Assembly: GCA_005777205.1 (NCBI GenBank)
Contig: SXNB01000023.1
Location: 1 to 17,203, forward strand
Reading direction: 5' to 3'
From: Burkholderiales bacterium
GTDB lineage: Bacteria > Pseudomonadota > Gammaproteobacteria > Burkholderiales > SG8-39
DNA length: 17,203 bases
This document shows positions 1 to 8,000 of this stretch, in pieces (position 1 is the first letter of the stretch; the number at the start of each line of letters is the position of its first letter). The position numbers were made by a program, and so were the translations under genes. The notes below the pieces were generated by a model. That model saw only the letters and a list, made by a program, of their open reading frames with translations. It did no database searches and had not been told where the DNA came from.

Positions 1-734
1 AGGCCCACTTCCCACAGCGCCTCGTCCGAATTGGCTGGATCCATCTGGTAGGTTTTCTTGTCGGACTTGCCTAGGTTCTTCGCCGACTGCACCGCGTCGC
101 GGAACGGGCCGTAGAAACCCGAGGCGTACTTGGCGGAGTAGGCCATGATCTTCGTGTGAATGTGGCTGTTCTTCTCCAACGCCTGGCGGATGCGGCCGAT
201 GCGCCCGTCCATCATGTCCGAGGGCGCGACGATGTCCACGCCGGCGGCAGCCTGCGCGAGCGCCTGCTTTTCCAGCACTTGCAGCGTTACGTCGTTGAGG
301 ATGTAGCCCTCGGAGTCGATGATGCCGTCCTGCCCGTGAGAGGTGTAGGGATCGAGCGCGACGTCGGTCATGACGCCAAGTTCAGGGAAGCGCTGTTTGA
401 GCGCCGCCACCGCGCGCGGGATCAGGCCCTTCGGATTGAAGGCTTCGCGCCCGTCCGGCGTCTTCAGCTTCTGCTCGATGGAGGGGAACAGCGCCAGCGC
501 CGGGATGCGGAACTTCACGCATTGCTCGGCGTGCGCGAGCAGCCGGTCCACTGTCATGCGCTCCACGCCGGGCATGGAAACCACTTTCTCAACGCGGCTT
601 TCCCCCTCGATGATGAACACCGGGTAAATGAGGTCATTCGCGGTGAGGACGTTCTCCCGCATCAGGCGGCGGGAGAACTCGTTGCGCCGCATGCGGCGCA
701 TGCGGACGGCTGGGAAGGCACCGAGGATTTTCAT
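1..734 (-). CDS. hemB: Delta-aminolevulinic acid dehydratase (porphobilinogen synthase), 3' part cut by window edge
   Basis: It condenses two 5-aminolevulinate molecules to porphobilinogen in cytoplasmic haem/tetrapyrrole synthesis. About 244 N-terminal residues are visible of a family usually near 330, so the C-terminus, including the second (Schiff-base) lysine, lies outside. The protein opens MKILGAFPAVRMRRMRRNEF. It contains the MAYSAKYAS segment whose lysine (about residue 202) matches the first active-site lysine of the family (E. coli Lys194), followed by GFYGPFRDA. The metal-site segment reads DVALDPYTSHGQDG: the zinc-binding cysteines of the E. coli type are replaced by Ala/Asp, as in the Mg-dependent Pseudomonas type. 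The ATG at 734-732 fits the usual N-terminus, though no strong Shine-Dalgarno sequence is visible. It lies downstream of engB in the same direction with a 130-base gap. The identification is secure; the metal type is inferred from the motif. Confidence 0.96.
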   Translation of the reverse strand, partial: MKILGAFPAVRMRRMRRNEFSRRLMRENVLTANDLIYPVFIIEGESRVEKVVSMPGVERMTVDRLLAHAEQCVKFRIPALALFPSIEQKLKTPDGREAFNPKGLIPRAVAALKQRFPELGVMTDVALDPYTSHGQDGIIDSEGYILNDVTLQVLEKQALAQAAAGVDIVAPSDMMDGRIGRIRQALEKNSHIHTKIMAYSAKYASGFYGPFRDAVQSAKNLGKSDKKTYQMDPANSDEALWEVG

Positions 735-852
735 GGCACTGATTTATCAAGAAGTTTTCGAAGGGCTGCGCGAGCCGGAACTTTTTCCCCGACTGTGCAT
801 CTTATCTTTGGATAGCGCAAGCCGTCCCCCGCTTTTCCTCCCTTGGCGGGTT

Positions 853-871
853 GCCTTGATCCAATCAAGGC
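853..871. repeat. 8-bp inverted repeat spanning the engB stop codon
   Basis: GCCTTGAT-CCA-ATCAAGGC is a perfect 8-bp stem with a 3-base loop, and the engB TGA (867-865) falls inside it. No T-run follows on either strand, so it is not a classical intrinsic terminator. It could stabilise the engB 3' end or mark processing between engB and hemB. Confidence 0.5.
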
Positions 872-1515
872 TCTTCGCCCCCGGTCGCATTCCCCATTGC
901 CGGGGGTCTTTTATTCCCCACCGCCTGCTCCAGCCAATCCTGGAGCAGGTTTTTCGCCTCCTCCACGCCCAGCTTCTTCGGTGCCGAGAACAGCATGACT
1001 TCGCCGTGGATCGCCCTGGCGCGGAGCGCTGCCTGGACTTTCGCCAGCGTCGCCGTGGCCGCGCTTCGCGACAGCTTGTCCGCCTTCGTCAGCAGCACCA
1101 TCAGTTTCGCGCTCAACGGCCGCAGCCACTCGAACAGATGCAGGTCGTGGTCCTTCAGCGGGTGGCGAATGTCCATGAGCACCACCACGACGGCGAGGCA
1201 GGCCCGGTTGCCGAGGTAACCGCCGACCAGCGCGTCCCATTCCGCCCGCATCGCCTGGGGCACCTCTGCGTAGCCGTAGCCCGGCAGGTCCACCAGCCGG
1301 GCCGAGGGCCCGAGCTCGAAGAAATTGATGGTCTGGGTGCGCCCGGGCGTCTTGCTTGCGAAGGCAAGGCGCTTGCGATTGGCCAGGGCGTTGATGGCGC
1401 TCGACTTGCCCACATTGGAGCGCCCCGCGAAGGCGATTTCCGGCCGATCCTCAGGCGGAAAGCCCGCTGGGCCGACAGCGGAGGTGAGGAAACGGGTCTG
1501 GGAGAAGTCGGTCAT
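865..1515 (-). CDS. engB: Ribosome biogenesis GTP-binding protein EngB (YihA/YsxC)
   Basis: This is a 216-residue cytoplasmic TRAFAC GTPase of the EngB/YihA/YsxC family, known for large-ribosomal-subunit assembly and often essential. The G motifs are all present in order: P-loop GRSNVGKSS near residues 31-39, the DLPGYGYAEVP G3 region, TKADKL (G4) and FSAPKK (G5). The length is typical. The ATG at 1515-1513 gives the N-terminus MTDFSQTRFLTSAV, which resembles family members that start shortly before the P-loop. It diverges from the cytochrome c4 gene, with 77 bases between the two starts, and precedes hemB in the same direction. Its TGA stop lies within an 8-bp inverted repeat, described separately. 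Confidence 0.96.
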   Translation of the reverse strand: MTDFSQTRFLTSAVGPAGFPPEDRPEIAFAGRSNVGKSSAINALANRKRLAFASKTPGRTQTINFFELGPSARLVDLPGYGYAEVPQAMRAEWDALVGGYLGNRACLAVVVVLMDIRHPLKDHDLHLFEWLRPLSAKLMVLLTKADKLSRSAATATLAKVQAALRARAIHGEVMLFSAPKKLGVEEAKNLLQDWLEQAVGNKRPPAMGNATGGEEP

Positions 1516-1592
1516 TGGGGCCTGTTCGTGCTGGAACGCGGAAATCCTATTAAAATCGCGGCTTTCGTGCGCTTTGGGCGGGGAGCTTTGGC
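1516..1592. promoter_or_regulatory. Divergent promoter region between engB and cytochrome c4
   Basis: These 77 bases separate two divergent starts and should hold both promoters. The only A/T-rich element is TATTAAAAT at 1548-1556, usable as a -10 for the rightward gene; no convincing -35 lies at the right distance. The cytochrome gene has a Shine-Dalgarno sequence GGGAG at 1581-1585, seven bases before its ATG. The region is a weak call apart from that ribosome binding site. Confidence 0.35.
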
Positions 1593-2243
1593 ATGGGTCG
1601 CAGTACCGCGGGTTCGTTGGCAGTGTTCCTGGTCTCGGTCGCCGGGAGCGCGTGGGCGCAAGGGCCCGCGAAGCCGCCCGCAGGGCCCGACTTCGCCAAA
1701 GGCCAGCTGATCGCCAGCCAGGCCTGCGCGGCCTGCCATGCCGCCGACGGCAACAGTCTCGCCGCAGCCAATCCGAAGCTCGCCGGCCAGATACCGGAAT
1801 ACCTTCATCGCCAGCTGACCAATTTCAAGCCGCAGGGCGGCAAGAAGGCCGAGCGCGAGAACGCGGTAATGGCCGGCATGGTCGCGGCCCTTTCTGCTGA
1901 CGACATGAGGAATGTCGCAGCCTACTACGCATCGCAGAAGCTGAAGCCCGCGGCGGCGAAAGACAAGGAACTCGCGGCGGTGGGCCAGAAGCTTTTCCGC
2001 GGCGGCAATCCCGCCGTCGGCTTGCCGGCCTGCGCTGGCTGCCATGGTCCGGCCGGCGCCGGTATACCTGCGCAGTATCCGCGCATCTCCGGCCAGTTCG
2101 CCGAGTACATCGACGCGCAGCTGAAGGCGTTCCGCAGCGGCGCCCGCGCCAATGATTCCAACGGCATGATGCGGGGCGTGGCTGCGAAGATGAGCGACCG
2201 GGAGATCCAGGCGGTCGCTGAGTACGCAGCCGGGCTGCGCTGA
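1593..2243 (+). CDS. Diheme cytochrome c4, periplasmic
   Basis: The 216-residue product carries two haem c attachment motifs, CAACH (residues 45-49) and CAGCH (147-151), one in each half. This is the tandem two-domain layout of cytochrome c4, an electron carrier to terminal oxidases. A signal peptide of about 22 residues ends at AWA-Q, so the protein is exported and the haems are attached in the periplasm. Candidate sixth-ligand methionines lie in the MAGM segment (about 93-96) and in GMMRGVAAKM (about 191-200). The ATG is supported by GGGAG seven bases upstream. The stop is followed at once by a strong hairpin. In many betaproteobacteria, as I recall, this gene leads into resB/ccsB cytochrome biogenesis genes; those are not in this window. 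The family call is firm, the redox partner unknown. Confidence 0.93.
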   Translation: MGRSTAGSLAVFLVSVAGSAWAQGPAKPPAGPDFAKGQLIASQACAACHAADGNSLAAANPKLAGQIPEYLHRQLTNFKPQGGKKAERENAVMAGMVAALSADDMRNVAAYYASQKLKPAAAKDKELAAVGQKLFRGGNPAVGLPACAGCHGPAGAGIPAQYPRISGQFAEYIDAQLKAFRSGARANDSNGMMRGVAAKMSDREIQAVAEYAAGLR

Positions 2244-2253
2244 GCGTTCCGGG

Positions 2254-2275
2254 CCGGGGGAATAAATTCCCCCGG
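2254..2275 (+). terminator. Hairpin after cytochrome c4
   Basis: CCGGGGGAA-TAAA-TTCCCCCGG is a perfect 9-bp stem with a four-base loop starting 10 bases after the cytochrome c4 stop. No U-tract follows (next bases GGCCGTG), so it is probably a 3'-end stabiliser or a weak or Rho-assisted terminator. Confidence 0.6.
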
Positions 2276-2351
2276 GGCCGTGTTAGTCGGCGGTAATCCC
2301 GAAAAATAAAAGAAGAAGGCATAAACAGGACCATGACTGTGGCGGTCACCG

Positions 2352-2559
2352 ACGCGGAGGGCGCGCGTCACGCTTTATGTACGCACGGATGCCACCAACA
2401 ACCGCGAGACTGCCTTCCGCTACCAGACCGAGGGCAACGTCAAGGTGTTCTACTGGGTTGACCGCAAGATCGGCTATGCGCTGTCCTCCGCGGACATCTC
2501 CAAGGAGTACCTGCTGTGTGAAGGTGGCGGACTCGGTTTAGCGGCAGCTCAATCCTGAG
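2352..2559 (+). pseudogene. C-terminal remnant of an anti-sigma-factor-like transmembrane regulator
   Basis: From about 2367 one frame reads VTLYVRTDATNNRETAFRY, then EGNVKVFYWVDRKIGYALSS. This resembles the C-terminal periplasmic part of proteobacterial anti-sigma factors (RsiW/PrtR-like annotation), where LTLYV...TAFR...VFYW...GYAL is typical. The frame then breaks: after CTGCTG (2511-2516) four bases stand where three are expected. The continuation KVADSV-stop-RQLNP sits in the next frame from 2521, with TAG at 2539-2541 where related proteins have Tyr (VYRQL). The N-terminal sigma-binding domain, the membrane segment and any partner sigma gene are missing, and the bases upstream (2276-2351) show no recognisable coding. 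It is therefore a truncated, frameshifted remnant. Family assignment is from memory of the motif and moderately sure. Confidence 0.65.
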
Positions 2560-2571
2560 CAGTGGCGCGCC

Positions 2572-3387
2572 TCAGGCCCTGCTGAGCACGTAGCCGCCCG
2601 ACTTCTCGTCAGGCTCCAGCTTGATGAAGCCGCGCTTCCCGGCTTCCTCGAGCAGGTCGGAGAAGGCGCGGAAGCCGTAGTAGGACTCGTTGAAGCCGGG
2701 TTTCCTGCGCTTGAGCGCCTGCTTCACCATCGAGCCCCAGATCTTCTCGCCCTCGCTGCGCTCGGCGACCAGGGCATCCAGCGTTTCCAGCACCAGGTCG
2801 AAGACCTCCTGCACCTTGTCGTCACCGGCGGGTGCGTTCCTGTCGCGTGACGAGGCGGCCGGTTTCTGCGTTTCGCGGCGCTTCTTCTGTGCGCGGCGCT
2901 TGACCTCGTCCTCGCGCACCAGGTCGTCGTAGAAGATGAATTCGTCGCAGTTGGCGATCAGCAGGTCGCTGGTAGAGTTCTTGACGCCGACCCCGATCAC
3001 GATCTTGGCGTTCTCGCGCAGCTTGGACACCAGCGGCGAGACGTCCGAGTCGCCGCTGATGATGACGCAGGTGTCGACGTGGACCTTGGTGTAGCAAAGG
3101 TCGAGCGCGTCTACCACCATGCGAATGTCGGCGGAATTCTTGCCCGACTGGCGCACGTGGGGAATCTCGATCAGCTCGAACGAGGCGCCGTGCATCCCGG
3201 CCTTGAAGTCCTTGTAGCGCTGCCAGTCGCAGTAGGCCTTCTTGACCACGATCGAGCCCTTCAGCAGCAGGCGCTCGAGCACCCGGTTGATATCGAACTT
3301 CTCGTATTTCGCGTCCTGGACGCCCAGTGCGACGTTCTCGAAGTCGCAGAACAGTGCCATGTTGCGCGTTTCCTGGATGCTGGCCAT
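2572..3387 (-). CDS. NYN-domain (LabA/DUF88 family) putative RNase with C-terminal LOTUS/OST-HTH-like domain
   Basis: The 271-residue protein starts with a PIN-like NYN domain (about 8-155). The acidic residues expected for a metal-dependent nuclease site are present: D15 in ALFCDFEN, D87/D93 in SADIRMVVDALD, and D113/D115 in ISGDSD, followed by GVGVKNSTSDLL. A charged linker (about 160-188) leads to a helical C-terminal region (about 190-271) ending in KLEPDEKSGGYVL, consistent with an OST-HTH/LOTUS domain that binds RNA. The ATG at 3387 has GGAG nine bases upstream. An in-frame extension to 3750 was rejected because it runs antisense through the next gene. It is divergent from the ThDP enzyme with 51 bases between starts. 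Family knowledge suggests RNA cleavage or RNA-silencing-like roles; the target here is unknown. Confidence 0.88.
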   Translation of the reverse strand: MASIQETRNMALFCDFENVALGVQDAKYEKFDINRVLERLLLKGSIVVKKAYCDWQRYKDFKAGMHGASFELIEIPHVRQSGKNSADIRMVVDALDLCYTKVHVDTCVIISGDSDVSPLVSKLRENAKIVIGVGVKNSTSDLLIANCDEFIFYDDLVREDEVKRRAQKKRRETQKPAASSRDRNAPAGDDKVQEVFDLVLETLDALVAERSEGEKIWGSMVKQALKRRKPGFNESYYGFRAFSDLLEEAGKRGFIKLEPDEKSGGYVLSRA

Positions 3388-3438
3388 GTTTCGAATCTCC
3401 GTCGGGTCTCCCGGGGCGCCGATGCTAGCATCCAATCC
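3388..3438. promoter_or_regulatory. Divergent intergenic region with a 12-bp perfect palindrome
   Basis: The 51 bases between the NYN and ThDP genes hold the perfect palindrome GATGCTAGCATC at 3421-3432, six bases before the ThDP ATG. Its place between divergent starts fits an operator, but it would also form a hairpin over the ThDP ribosome binding site, where no Shine-Dalgarno sequence is visible. No clear -35/-10 pair was found. Confidence 0.4.
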
Positions 3439-4980
3439 ATGAACGGAGCCGAAAGTCTCGTGCGCACGCTGGTTGCCTCCGGCGTGGACACCTGCTTCGC
3501 CAACCCGGGCACTTCCGAGATGCACTTCGTTGCCGCGCTGGACCGCGTCGCCGGATTGCGCTGCGTGCTGGGCCTGGCCGAAGGTGCGGTCGCGGGCATG
3601 GCCGACGGCTACGCGCGCATCGCTGGGAAGCCGGCTGCGACACTGTTCCATTGCATGCCCGGACTGGGCAACGCCATCGCCAACCTGCACAACGCGCGGC
3701 GCGCGTTCGCGCCCATCGTCAATATCGTCGGCGACCAGGCGACATGGCACCAGCCTTACGATCCGCCGCTTACCGCCGATACTGAAGGGCTCGCGCGCTC
3801 GGTGTCGCGCTGGGTGCGCAGCTGCGCCAGTGCAGCCGAGGTTGGACCGGCCGCCGCCGAGGCGGTGCGGGCCGCGCGGACGCCGCCGGGCGGTATCGCG
3901 ACACTGGTTTTGCCCGCCAATTGCGCCTGGGACGAGGGCGCGGCGCCGGGCAAGGCGCTGGCGCCACCGTTGCCTTCAGGCGTGGACCTGGGCCGCATTC
4001 GGGCTATCGCTGTCCCGCTGCGTAGCGGAGCGCCTGCGTGCATCGTGCTCAACGGCGACGGGCTTTCGGAGGCTGGGCTGCGGGCAGCGAATCGCATTGC
4101 GCACGCGACCGGCGCGACTCTGAAGACGCCGACCCAGGTGCCACGCATGGCGCGCGGTCGGGGGCGCGCACCGGTCGATCGCATCCCGTACTTGGTGGAC
4201 GCCGCGCTGAAGACTCTTTCGGGCACACAGCACCTGGTGCTGGCCGGCGCCAAGGCGCCGGTGGGCTTCTTCGCCTACCCGGGCAAACCCTCCACGCTGT
4301 GGCCGAAGGATTGCGAAGTGCACCGGCTGGCGGAGATCGACGAGGACATCGTCGGTTCGCTCGAGGTGCTCGCCGATGAACTCTCCGCGCCGCGCGTCGC
4401 GCCGCTACGCGAGGATTTCGCCAAGCCCGAGTTGCACGGAGGGCCGTTCAAGCCGGAGGCGTTCGCTTTCACGCTGGCCGCGCTGCTGCCGGAGAACGCG
4501 GTCGTTGCCGAGGATGGCGTCACTTCGGGGCGTGCCCTTTTCCCGCCTACCTGGGGCGCGGCCCAGCACGACTGGATACAGGTCACCGGTGGCGCCATCG
4601 GTCACGCCTTCCCGGCGGCAACCGGCGCGGCGGTGGCAGCGCCCGGGCGGCGCGTGGTCTGCCTGCAGGCCGACGGCGGAGGGATGTATTCACTGCAGGC
4701 GCTGTGGACCCAGGCGCGTGAGAAGCTCGACGTGGTGAACGTGGTATTCGCCAACCGGCGCTACGCCATCCTGCAGTCGGAGCTGGAGGCGGTTGGCGCG
4801 AAGCCGGGTCCGGCTTCGCGGGACTTGTTCGACCTCGCCCGTCCCGAGATCCGCTGGACGAAGCTCGCCGAAGGGATGGGCGTGGAGGCGGTGCGGGTGG
4901 AAACGCTGGAGGCCTTCACCGATGTCTTTCGTGCGGCCTGCGCCCGGCGCGGGCCGTTCCTGATCGAGTTCTCGATCTAG
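3439..4980 (+). CDS. ThDP-dependent enzyme, acetolactate synthase large subunit-like (substrate unknown)
   Basis: The 513-residue protein has the three-domain fold of the thiamine-diphosphate decarboxylase/synthase family. The N-terminal PYR domain carries the catalytic glutamate E48 in GLAEGAVAGMADGYAR, after FANPGTSEMHF. A middle domain is followed by the C-terminal PP domain with the cofactor motif ADGGGMYSL (from about residue 411) ending in NRRYAIL. The usual GDG is ADG here, as I recall for this subgroup. Such proteins are commonly annotated acetolactate synthase large subunit, but they resemble benzoylformate decarboxylase-type enzymes, and no small regulatory subunit gene is adjacent, so a role in valine/isoleucine synthesis is doubtful. 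The ATG at 3439 matches the family start (MNGAESLVRTLV); longer readings overlap the NYN gene. It converges on the RND pump gene, 23 bases away. Substrate unassigned. Confidence 0.85.
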   Translation: MNGAESLVRTLVASGVDTCFANPGTSEMHFVAALDRVAGLRCVLGLAEGAVAGMADGYARIAGKPAATLFHCMPGLGNAIANLHNARRAFAPIVNIVGDQATWHQPYDPPLTADTEGLARSVSRWVRSCASAAEVGPAAAEAVRAARTPPGGIATLVLPANCAWDEGAAPGKALAPPLPSGVDLGRIRAIAVPLRSGAPACIVLNGDGLSEAGLRAANRIAHATGATLKTPTQVPRMARGRGRAPVDRIPYLVDAALKTLSGTQHLVLAGAKAPVGFFAYPGKPSTLWPKDCEVHRLAEIDEDIVGSLEVLADELSAPRVAPLREDFAKPELHGGPFKPEAFAFTLAALLPENAVVAEDGVTSGRALFPPTWGAAQHDWIQVTGGAIGHAFPAATGAAVAAPGRRVVCLQADGGGMYSLQALWTQAREKLDVVNVVFANRRYAILQSELEAVGAKPGPASRDLFDLARPEIRWTKLAEGMGVEAVRVETLEAFTDVFRAACARRGPFLIEFSI

Positions 4981-5003
4981 TCCCCGCTGCGGCGCGGTCA
5001 AGA

Positions 5004-8000
5004 CTACTCGGCGCGACGCTCCGGCACCGCATGTCCGAGGCCGCCACCGGCCGTAATCTGCTCGTGCGCCGGGTCAATCCCATGCGCCTCGGTACGCGCC
5101 TTGCGTGCCAGCAGCGAATAGGCGACCGGCACCACAAACAAGGTAAGGAGGGTGCCAAACGACATCCCGCCGACAATGACCCAGCCGATCTGGGTGCGCG
5201 ACTCGGCGCCGGCGCCGGTGGCCAGCGCTAGCGGCAGCGCGCCCAGCACCATGGCGCCGGTGGTCATCAGAATTGGGCGCAGGCGCATGGTGGCGGCATT
5301 GATGATGGCCAAGGTGATTTCCTCGCCAACAGCACGCCGCTGGTTGGTGAACTCCACGATTAGGATGCCGTGTTTGGTGATCAGTCCCACCAGCGTGATG
5401 AGGCCGACCTGGCTGTAGATGTTCAGCGTGCCGCCGGTCGTCCACAATACTAGCAGCGCCCCGGCCATCGACAACGGCACCGACAGCATGATGACGAAGG
5501 GCGAAACGAAGCTCTCGAACTGCGCGGCGAGGACGAGGAAAATGAAGCACAACGCCAGCACGAAGACAAAATAGATTTCATTGCCAGAGTTGCGGAATTC
5601 GAGTGACTGGCCGTCCAGTCCGGTCTGCGCCGTGGCGCCGAGCGTGGTATTTGCGGCGGCATCGAAGGCCTTCAGCGCCTCGTCGATGGTGTAGCCCGAG
5701 GCGAGCGTGCCGGTAATCTTCACCGCGCGCAGGCGCTGGAAGTGGTTGAGCGACTGCGGCGCCACGCCCTCCTTGACGTCTACGAAATTGGATAGCTGGA
5801 CCATGGCGCTGGTGCGGCTGCGCACGTAGATGTCGCTGATATCGGCCGGCGATGAGCGATGAAGCGGTGCCACCTGCACCATCACGTCGTACTGTTCGCC
5901 CTCACGCTTGAAGCGTGTCACCTGACGCCCCCCCAGCATGGTCTCTAGCGTGCGCGCGACGTTGTCCACGTTGACACCGACGTCGCCCAGCTTGTCGCGG
6001 TTGATCTGCACCCGGATCTCGGGGGTGTTCAGCCGCAGGTCGGTCTGCAGGTTTAGCGCACCCGGGAACTTGCGCGCCTCCTCTAGGAAGCGGTCCACCA
6101 TGGCGCTCAGCTCCGAGTAAGGCACCTGAGCCATGATCACGTACTCGATCGGCGTGGAACGAAAGCGCTGCCCGAGCGATGGCGGGTTGATGGTGAATAC
6201 CGTGGCGCCCGGGATCGCGGACATCTGCGGTCGCAATTCATCGGCGATCTGTTGCTGCGATTTGTCGCGCTGCTCCCATGGCTTCAGGCGCAGGATCGCA
6301 ATCCCATCGACGACCGTCGGGAAGCCGGCAATCGCGGTGTAGGCGAAGGCCTCGGGGATCCGGCTGTAGATCTCCTCGACGGGCTTGATCAGGTCGGCGG
6401 TGTAGGTTGGCGTTGAGCCCTGCGGCGCGGTGACGATGCCGAAAATTAAGCCACGGTCTTCAACCGGGGACAGTTCCGACTTCAGGGCGCCAAATAGCAC
6501 CACGCCGGCGCCCAACGTCGCCAGCCAGCCAAGCACCACCACCCAGCGTGCTCTCAGCGCTGCGGTGAGCAAGCTGCGATAGCCGGCGATGAACGCCACG
6601 AAACCCGCCTCGATTTTGTTGTAGAGCCAGGAGTGCCTGGTTTCGTGCCGTAGCAGCTTTGAGCACATCATCGGGGTCAACGTCAGCGCGATGAATCCTG
6701 ACACCAACACGGCGCCCGCCAGGGTCAGGGCAAATTCGATGAACAGGCGTCCAGTGCGGCCGGTGGCAAAAGCGAGCGGTGCAAATACCGAGGCCAGCGT
6801 TAGCGTCATGGCGATGACGGCGAAGGCAATCTCCTTGGCGCCGGTCATTGCCGCTTCCATGCGCGTCATGCCGTCCTCGATGTGACGGAAAATATTTTCC
6901 AGCACCACGAGCGCGTCATCCACCACCAGGCCGATGGCCAGGACCATGGCGAGCAGGGTCAGTGTGTTGATGGTGAAGCCGAACAGGAACATCAGCCCGA
7001 ACGCCCCGATCAGCGACACCGGGATGGTGACGATCGGAATGATGGCGGCACGCAGGTTCCTGAGGAAGAAGAAGATTACCAGCACCACCAGCGCGATCGC
7101 CTCGGCGATGGAGATAAACACGGACTTGATGGAGCGGTCGATGAACTGCGACGTATCGTAGGCAACCACCAGCTTCATGCCAAAGGGCAGGTTCGAATTG
7201 ATGCGATCGACCTCGGCGCGTACTTCGGTCGACAGGTCGAGCGGGTTTGCCGTTGCCTGCTTGATGATGCCGATGTTCAGCGACGATTGGCCGTTGAAGC
7301 GTGAGATGGTGCGCTCGTTGAGTGCCCCAATGGCCACCGTGCCTATGTCGCGGATGCGAACCGGCAGCCCGCCGACGTTGGCGACGATGAGCTGGCCGAA
7401 AGCATCGGGGGTGCGCACGTCGGTTTCGGCGACCACGGTGAATTCCCGTGTGCTCGACTCGATCCGCCCTGCGGGAATTTCCGCGTTCTGGCGGCGCAGC
7501 GCGTCCTCGACGTCCTGTACGGTCAGCTTGTAGCCGGCTAGGCGCGCACGGTCGATGTTGATGCGCATCGACACCGGGCGCTCGCCCCAAACGCGCACCT
7601 CGGCCACCCCAGCCACCACCGACAAACGCGGCTTGATGTAGCGGTTGACGTAGTCGGTGGTCTCGAGCGCATTGAGCGAACCGGCTCGCACTGTCACGTT
7701 GAGCACCGCCTGGGAATCGGCCTCCACCTTGGCGATGACCGGCTCGATCACTTCCGCTGGTAGGCGGTTGCGCACGCGCGACACTTTGTCGCGCACGTCG
7801 GCGGCTGCAGAGTCCGGGCTTCGGCTGAGACGGAAACGCACATTGATGAGGCTTCGCTCCGGGCGGCTCTGCGAAGTCATCAGGTCCACCCCTTCGATGC
7901 CTGAGATGGAGTCCTCTAGGATCTTGGTGACCTGAGACTCGACCACTTCGGCTGACGCGCCCCGGTACTCGGTGTTGATGCTGACGACAGGTTCGTCGAT

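Noticed and set aside
156..1710. Long rightward open frames opposite hemB and engB
   Set aside because: They are antisense to two clearly recognised leftward genes and their translations are Arg/His-rich shadows without family features.
2333..2458. Small open frame from ATG at 2333 (41 codons)
   Set aside because: It runs across the anti-sigma remnant in another frame, has no family features and no good ribosome binding site.
3079..3438. N-terminal extension of the ThDP enzyme to 3079
   Set aside because: The extra part is antisense to the NYN gene; the family N-terminus begins at the ATG at 3439.
3388..3750. N-terminal extension of the NYN protein to 3750
   Set aside because: The added 121 residues are antisense to the conserved start of the ThDP gene; homology and the GGAG site support the start at 3387.
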